Assembly (NCBI GenBank): GCA_039636865.1
Contig: CP144172.1
Location: forward strand, 1,984,001-2,048,000
Length of the DNA stretch: 64,000 nt
Source of the DNA: Dermatophilaceae bacterium Sec6.4
GTDB taxonomy: Bacteria > Actinomycetota > Actinomycetes > Actinomycetales > Dermatophilaceae
Direction of reading: 5' to 3'
Under the pieces are notes generated by a model. The model made no database searches. It was not told the DNA's origin and saw only the letters and a program-made list of their open reading frames with translations. Shown here one piece after another: positions 60,630 to 64,000 of this stretch; within the stretch, counting starts at the first letter, position 1, and each line of letters begins with the position of its first letter. The translations under genes and the position numbers were made by a program.

Positions 60630-60929
60630 GTGGACTGGCGCGATCAAGCAGCCTGCCGCGACGAGGACCCCGAACTGTTCTTTCCCATCGGCACCACCGG
60701 GCCAGCCGTGCAGCAGGTCGAGGACGCCAAGGCCGTGTGCCGTCGATGCCCAGTGATCGGTCCCTGCCTGGAGTTCGCGATGGAGACTGGTCAGGACGAG
60801 GGGATCTGGGGTGCAACCACCAAAGATGAACGACGTGCGCTCAAGAGGCAGCGCGCGGGCTCATCGGGTCAGTCTCTGTCATCGACGGCGCGGGATGGTG
60901 TCGACCTTGTCCCAGCCGCGCCGACGTGA
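60630..60929 (+). CDS. WhiB-family Fe-S transcriptional regulator
   Basis: A 99-residue WhiB-like protein. It has the four cluster cysteines C9, C37, C40 and C46 (DQAACR, AVCRRCPVIGPC), the GIWG turn (GIWGATTKDERR, where WhiB proteins usually have GVWGG), and a basic C-terminal segment ALKRQRA. These proteins bind a redox- or NO-sensitive 4Fe-4S cluster and sigma factor. The start is GTG 60630. It follows the DsbA gene by only 6 bp, and its 3' end overlaps narI by ~50 bp on the opposite strand. It is a natural candidate to control the nitrate reductase or metal genes. Confidence 0.92.
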   Translation: MDWRDQAACRDEDPELFFPIGTTGPAVQQVEDAKAVCRRCPVIGPCLEFAMETGQDEGIWGATTKDERRALKRQRAGSSGQSLSSTARDGVDLVPAAPT

Positions 60930-61625
60930 GCGGGAGCCTTCATGATCATCACGGCTGCGGTACAGGATGTAGGGCCGGAAGAGGTAGCTCAATGGGGCGG
61001 TAAAGACATGCACCAGGCGGGTGAAGGGCCACACGGCGAACAACGAGATGGCCAGGATGCCGTGAAGTTGGAAGCTCAGCGGTGCGCCGACCATCAGTGC
61101 GGGGTGCGGGTCGAAGTAGAAGATGCTGCGGAACCAGATGGAGACGCCTTCGCGATAGTTGTATTCCCCGAAGGCGCCTGAGCCAGTGTTGATCAGACCC
61201 GTCAGGATCACGGCGGCGAGCATGAGATACATCAACTTGTCCATCTTGGTCGTTGCTCCCAGCACGGCCTTGGTGAACCGGCGCCGATAGAGCAGCCCGA
61301 TAAATCCCACGATGGTGAAGATGCCGGCCACCGCACCTACGGAGACCGCCATGAAGTGATACATGCCGTTGGAGATGCCGACGGCATCGGTCCAGCTCTT
61401 CGGGATGCCCAGACCCATTACATGACCGAGAAACACGGCCAAGATGCCGAAATGGAACATCGGGTTGGCCCACCGCAGAATGCGGTCTTCATACATCTGA
61501 CTTGAGCGTGAGGTCCACCCGAACTTGTCGTAGCGGTATCGCCCGATGTGGCCCAGGACGAAGATGGTCAGGCAGATGTAGGGGAAGATCAGCCACAGAA
61601 ACGTGTCCAGTGTGCTGTTCATCAT
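60879..61625 (-). CDS. narI: Respiratory nitrate reductase gamma subunit
   Basis: A 248-residue membrane cytochrome b subunit that passes quinol electrons to NarH. It has five membrane helices: FLWLIFPYICLTIFVLGHI, FHFGILAVFLGHVMGLGIP, MAVSVGAVAGIFTIVGFI, LMYLMLAAVILTGLI and LHGILAISLFAVWPFTRLVH, with heme-ligand His residues in the second and last helices (GHVMG, FTRLVHVFTAP). The last gene of narGHJI. The tail is Arg-rich. Its 3' end overlaps the WhiB gene in the opposite direction, so transcription of the two could interfere. Confidence 0.95.
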   Translation of the reverse strand: MMNSTLDTFLWLIFPYICLTIFVLGHIGRYRYDKFGWTSRSSQMYEDRILRWANPMFHFGILAVFLGHVMGLGIPKSWTDAVGISNGMYHFMAVSVGAVAGIFTIVGFIGLLYRRRFTKAVLGATTKMDKLMYLMLAAVILTGLINTGSGAFGEYNYREGVSIWFRSIFYFDPHPALMVGAPLSFQLHGILAISLFAVWPFTRLVHVFTAPLSYLFRPYILYRSRDDHEGSRSRRRGWDKVDTIPRRR

Positions 61626-62278
61626 CCGCCCCCGGGCATCGGCGCCAGGTCCGGCATTCCGTAGGGGTTGAGCCCAACTTGTTCATCTTCGGGTCCTTCG
61701 GCGATCAACCGTTCTACGGCTTCGTGATCTTTGCCCTTCAACGCCGGCAGGGTTGCGCAGACTGATTCCAGCGCTCCCTTCCACGGTGAGCCGATCTCGA
61801 CGAGGTGCAGGCGCAGCAGTTCCAGGCCCGCACGGTTGTCCAGAATGATTTTGAGGCCGGCCTGTTGATCGGTTGTAGCAGCGAACTCCAGCACGACGCA
61901 CAGGTGGTCAGGGAGTTGATCTTCGGTCAGGACGAGCCCGGCTTTGGTGTAAACCTGTTTGATCCGTAGCAGGGCCAGACCTCGCTTGCGCGTTTCGCCG
62001 TTGGAGAAATAGGTCAGGAAGAGGCAACCGCGGCGGCGGGTGTCGAAGGTGTCGACATAGTCGCTGCGCGAATCCCACAGTGACTGGCGTCGAAGGTGGT
62101 CGATCGTTGACTGCAGGCCTGCGCCGAGTTCGGCCGGCAGGGAGGCTGCGACCTCGCTGAGAAGATCGAGGCGTTCGAAGAGTCGCGCGCCGGGGTAATC
62201 CATCAAGAGGGAGGCGGATTGCCAGGCGCGGGCCAACTGGTCCGCCGAATACTTCAGAGCGGGAACGCGCGGTGTCAT
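61622..62278 (-). CDS. narJ: Nitrate reductase molybdenum cofactor assembly chaperone
   Basis: A 218-residue NarJ-family helical chaperone that helps insert the molybdenum cofactor into NarG. The conserved start is AWQSASLLMDYPGARLFERL, then VDTFDTRRRGCLFLTYFSNG (the YVxxFDxRRR...LTYYxxGDTRxRG signature), then PDHLCVVLEFAATT and LLRLHLVEIGSPWKGALE. It overlaps narI and narH by ATGA-type junctions and is not part of the mature enzyme. Confidence 0.94.
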   Translation of the reverse strand: MTPRVPALKYSADQLARAWQSASLLMDYPGARLFERLDLLSEVAASLPAELGAGLQSTIDHLRRQSLWDSRSDYVDTFDTRRRGCLFLTYFSNGETRKRGLALLRIKQVYTKAGLVLTEDQLPDHLCVVLEFAATTDQQAGLKIILDNRAGLELLRLHLVEIGSPWKGALESVCATLPALKGKDHEAVERLIAEGPEDEQVGLNPYGMPDLAPMPGGG

Positions 62279-63942
62279 AGCTGGTCTCCGGATTGGCTCG
62301 GCGATCCGGACGCCGTTTCGGAGGTGGGGAAAAGCCCATTGGGGGTGCCCTGCCCGTTCCAGTTGAGCAGATTGATCCGCACCCCTTCGGGTCGTCCGTG
62401 ACCGTCAGATGTGCTCGCGGTGGGGCTTCCCGTGGCGGGGTCGGTGCCGAACGATCCACCCATCGAGCCGTCCATGCCGCCCATGCCGGGCCCGCCGTCG
62501 ACGTTCAGTGAGCACTCGGTCGCAACATTCTCCAGCTTGTGGGCATCTTCGTAATGTGCTGGTGGGATGACATAGCGCTCTTCGTATTTAGCGATCGCGA
62601 GTAGCCGGTACATGTCTTTGATTTCTTGCCCGGTCATACCCACGGATGCTGGGATGGACTCGTTCGTCTCCCAGCCCATGTTGATGTCGCGCATGTAGGA
62701 ACGCATCGCGGCCAGTTTGCGCAGCACCTTGTCGACCGGCGCAGTGTCGCCAGCGGTGAAGAGTCCCGCAAGGTATTCGATCGGGATCCTGAGACGGTCG
62801 ATCGCGTTGAACAGATTGTCCTTACGCTCCCCGTCCTCGCCGGTCTCGCTGACGGCGTCTACGACCGGTGACAGCGGCGGGATGTACCAGACCATCGGCA
62901 TGGTGCGATATTCCGGATGCAGCGGCAGAGCGACCTTGTACTCGTTGATCAGCGCCCAGATCGGTGAGCGTTGGGCGGCCGTGATCCAGTCTTCGGGGAT
63001 GCCTGCGAGTCGTGCCTCGCGGATCACCTCTGGGTCTTTGGGGTCCAGGAACACATCTCGCTGCGCTTCGTAGAGACCGTGCTCCTCAGGGGTGGTCGCA
63101 GCCTGCATGACACGGTCCTGGTCGTAGAACATCAACCCGAGGTACCGCAACCGTCCCACGCAGGTTTCGGAGCAGATCGTGGGCTGGCCGACCTCGATAC
63201 GCGGATAGCAGAAGGTGCACTTCTCGACTTTGCCGGTTTTGTGATTGAAGTACATCTTCTTGTACGGGCATCCGCTGACGCACTGTCGCCAACCGCGGCA
63301 GCGGTCCTGGTCGACCAGGACGATGCCGTCTTCTTCGCGTTTGTAGATGGCCCCCGTGGGGCACGCGGCTACACATGCCGGGTTCAGGCAATGTTCACAA
63401 ATCCGCGGCAGGTAGAACATGAATGCCTGCTCATACTCGAACTTGACCTTGTCGCCGATCTTTCCGACTATCGGGTCTTTGTGGCCGTGCTCGACCGAGC
63501 CGGCGAGGTCGTCGTCCCAGTTCGAGGACCATTTGATTTTGGTGTTCTGGCCGGTCAAGAGCGATTTAGGACGCGCTACCGGCATGTGTTCCTGAGCCGG
63601 GGCCGTTGTGAGGTTTTCGTAGTCGTAGGTCCATGGCTCGTAGTAGTCGTTGATGCCGGGAAGGTTCGGGTTCGCGAAGATGGTGGCGAGGTTCTTCAAG
63701 CGACCACCAGCTTTGAGCTTCAGTTTTCCGCGCTTGTTGAGCGTCCATCCACCTTTCCATTTTTCCTGGTTTTCATAGGTTTTCGGGTAACCCTGCCCAG
63801 GTCGTGTCTCCACATTGTTGAACCAGACATGTTCGGATCCGGACTTGTTGGTCCACACCTGCTTGCAGGTGACCGAACAGGTATGGCAACCGATGCACTT
63901 GTCCAGGTTCATCACCATGGCCATCTGAGCCATGACCTTCAT
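62275..63942 (-). CDS. narH: Respiratory nitrate reductase beta subunit (Fe-S)
   Basis: A 555-residue subunit with four Fe-S clusters. Cluster Cys groups are C16/C19/C22/C26 (DKCIGCHTCSVTCK), CEHCLNPACVAACPTGAIYK, the CRGWRQCVSGCPYKK group where Trp takes the place of one Cys (the NarH 3Fe-4S site), and CTFCYPRIEVGQPTICSETC (in part). The C-terminal ~100 residues are a Gly/Ser-rich tail unlike classical NarH, possibly lineage-specific. Ribosome site AGGAGGTG lies 8 bp upstream. It overlaps the stop of narG (TGATG). Confidence 0.96.
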   Translation of the reverse strand: MKVMAQMAMVMNLDKCIGCHTCSVTCKQVWTNKSGSEHVWFNNVETRPGQGYPKTYENQEKWKGGWTLNKRGKLKLKAGGRLKNLATIFANPNLPGINDYYEPWTYDYENLTTAPAQEHMPVARPKSLLTGQNTKIKWSSNWDDDLAGSVEHGHKDPIVGKIGDKVKFEYEQAFMFYLPRICEHCLNPACVAACPTGAIYKREEDGIVLVDQDRCRGWRQCVSGCPYKKMYFNHKTGKVEKCTFCYPRIEVGQPTICSETCVGRLRYLGLMFYDQDRVMQAATTPEEHGLYEAQRDVFLDPKDPEVIREARLAGIPEDWITAAQRSPIWALINEYKVALPLHPEYRTMPMVWYIPPLSPVVDAVSETGEDGERKDNLFNAIDRLRIPIEYLAGLFTAGDTAPVDKVLRKLAAMRSYMRDINMGWETNESIPASVGMTGQEIKDMYRLLAIAKYEERYVIPPAHYEDAHKLENVATECSLNVDGGPGMGGMDGSMGGSFGTDPATGSPTASTSDGHGRPEGVRINLLNWNGQGTPNGLFPTSETASGSPSQSGDQL

Positions 63943-64000
63943 CAGTACCTCACCTCCTGGTCACGGCGCCGGATGACAGTTACTTCATCGCGTTGATTAC
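63942..64000 (-). CDS. narG: Respiratory nitrate reductase alpha subunit, last codons (partial)
   Basis: Only the 3' end is in the window: NQRDEVTVIRRRDQEVRY, then TGA at 63944-63942, overlapping the narH ATG (TGATG). This tail resembles other actinobacterial NarG ends as I recall them, and its position before narH makes the call safe. The rest of the gene lies beyond the window's right edge. Confidence 0.75.
   Translation of the reverse strand, partial: NQRDEVTVIRRRDQEVRY

Noticed and set aside
48522..60929. DosR-type palindromes (GGGACT-type dyads) upstream of the redox genes
   Set aside because: I scanned by eye and saw no convincing dyad; a matrix search would be needed.

Overview
The window comes from a high-GC actinobacterium. 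A WhiB-family regulator, a PGPGW/TIGR02611-type membrane protein, a DUF5994 protein, NHLM-type RiPP machinery and strong GC bias at third codon positions all point that way. A Micrococcales lineage is plausible but is only inferred. I see one tRNA, no rRNA and no CRISPR array.

Layout. (1) 1-4.6 kb: the end of a RiPP cluster of the thiazole/oxazole-modified microcin (TOMM) type, with an NHLM ABC exporter (cut by the window edge), a fused cyclodehydratase/YcaO protein and a SagB-like dehydrogenase. No precursor peptide lies inside the window. (2) 4.6-33.7 kb: chromosomal backbone with two tandem S13 D-Ala-D-Ala carboxypeptidase lipoproteins, a NarL-type two-component system, a P1B-type ATPase, a CYTH-CHAD protein, 6-phosphogluconate dehydrogenase, a DUF4385 protein, a secreted duplicated-domain protein, a Tat small protein/DUF4331/His-rich locus, a gamma-glutamyltransferase homologue, pabB-pabC, and a beta-oxidation operon (fadA, fadB, CoA-transferase, acyl-CoA dehydrogenase). 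That operon is divergent from a MerR regulator, with a perfect 35-bp palindrome between them. An aldo/keto reductase and tRNA-Val(CAC) end the section. (3) 33.7-48.3 kb: a genomic island abutting the tRNA and full of decayed mobile DNA. It holds an excisionase-like gene, remnants of IS1380, IS30, ISL3, IS630, IS256 and IS110 elements, two serine resolvases and a nearly whole IS3 element. Intact cargo sits between them: an isochorismatase/GlxA-type pair, an ice-binding-like surface protein next to a sortase, a matrixin-type protease and an NTF2-like protein. (4) 48.6-60.9 kb: a redox, metal and stress block with a DUF5994 protein, an sdhB 3' fragment, a cupin-Rieske fusion, a ferredoxin reductase, transketolase, DUF488, a D-2-hydroxyacid dehydrogenase and a truncated-looking PRC-barrel protein. 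It continues with a close-packed HMA protein, P1B ATPase, cupin, DsbA-like and WhiB set. (5) 60.9-64 kb: narI, narJ, narH and the last codons of narG, the respiratory nitrate reductase operon, on the minus strand.

How the genes fit together. The first three genes would build and export a heterocyclised peptide. The fad operon is a self-contained fatty-acid degradation unit with an obvious candidate operator. The last 15 kb reads as an anaerobic/redox module: nitrate respiration, an Fe-S WhiB sensor, thiol oxidoreductase, metal export, Rieske electron transfer and pentose-phosphate supply. A ~130-bp leader-like repeat occurs twice in this block (48.5 and 56.8 kb) and may mark co-regulated units. 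Family assignments come from recalled motifs and domain order; no database search was run.
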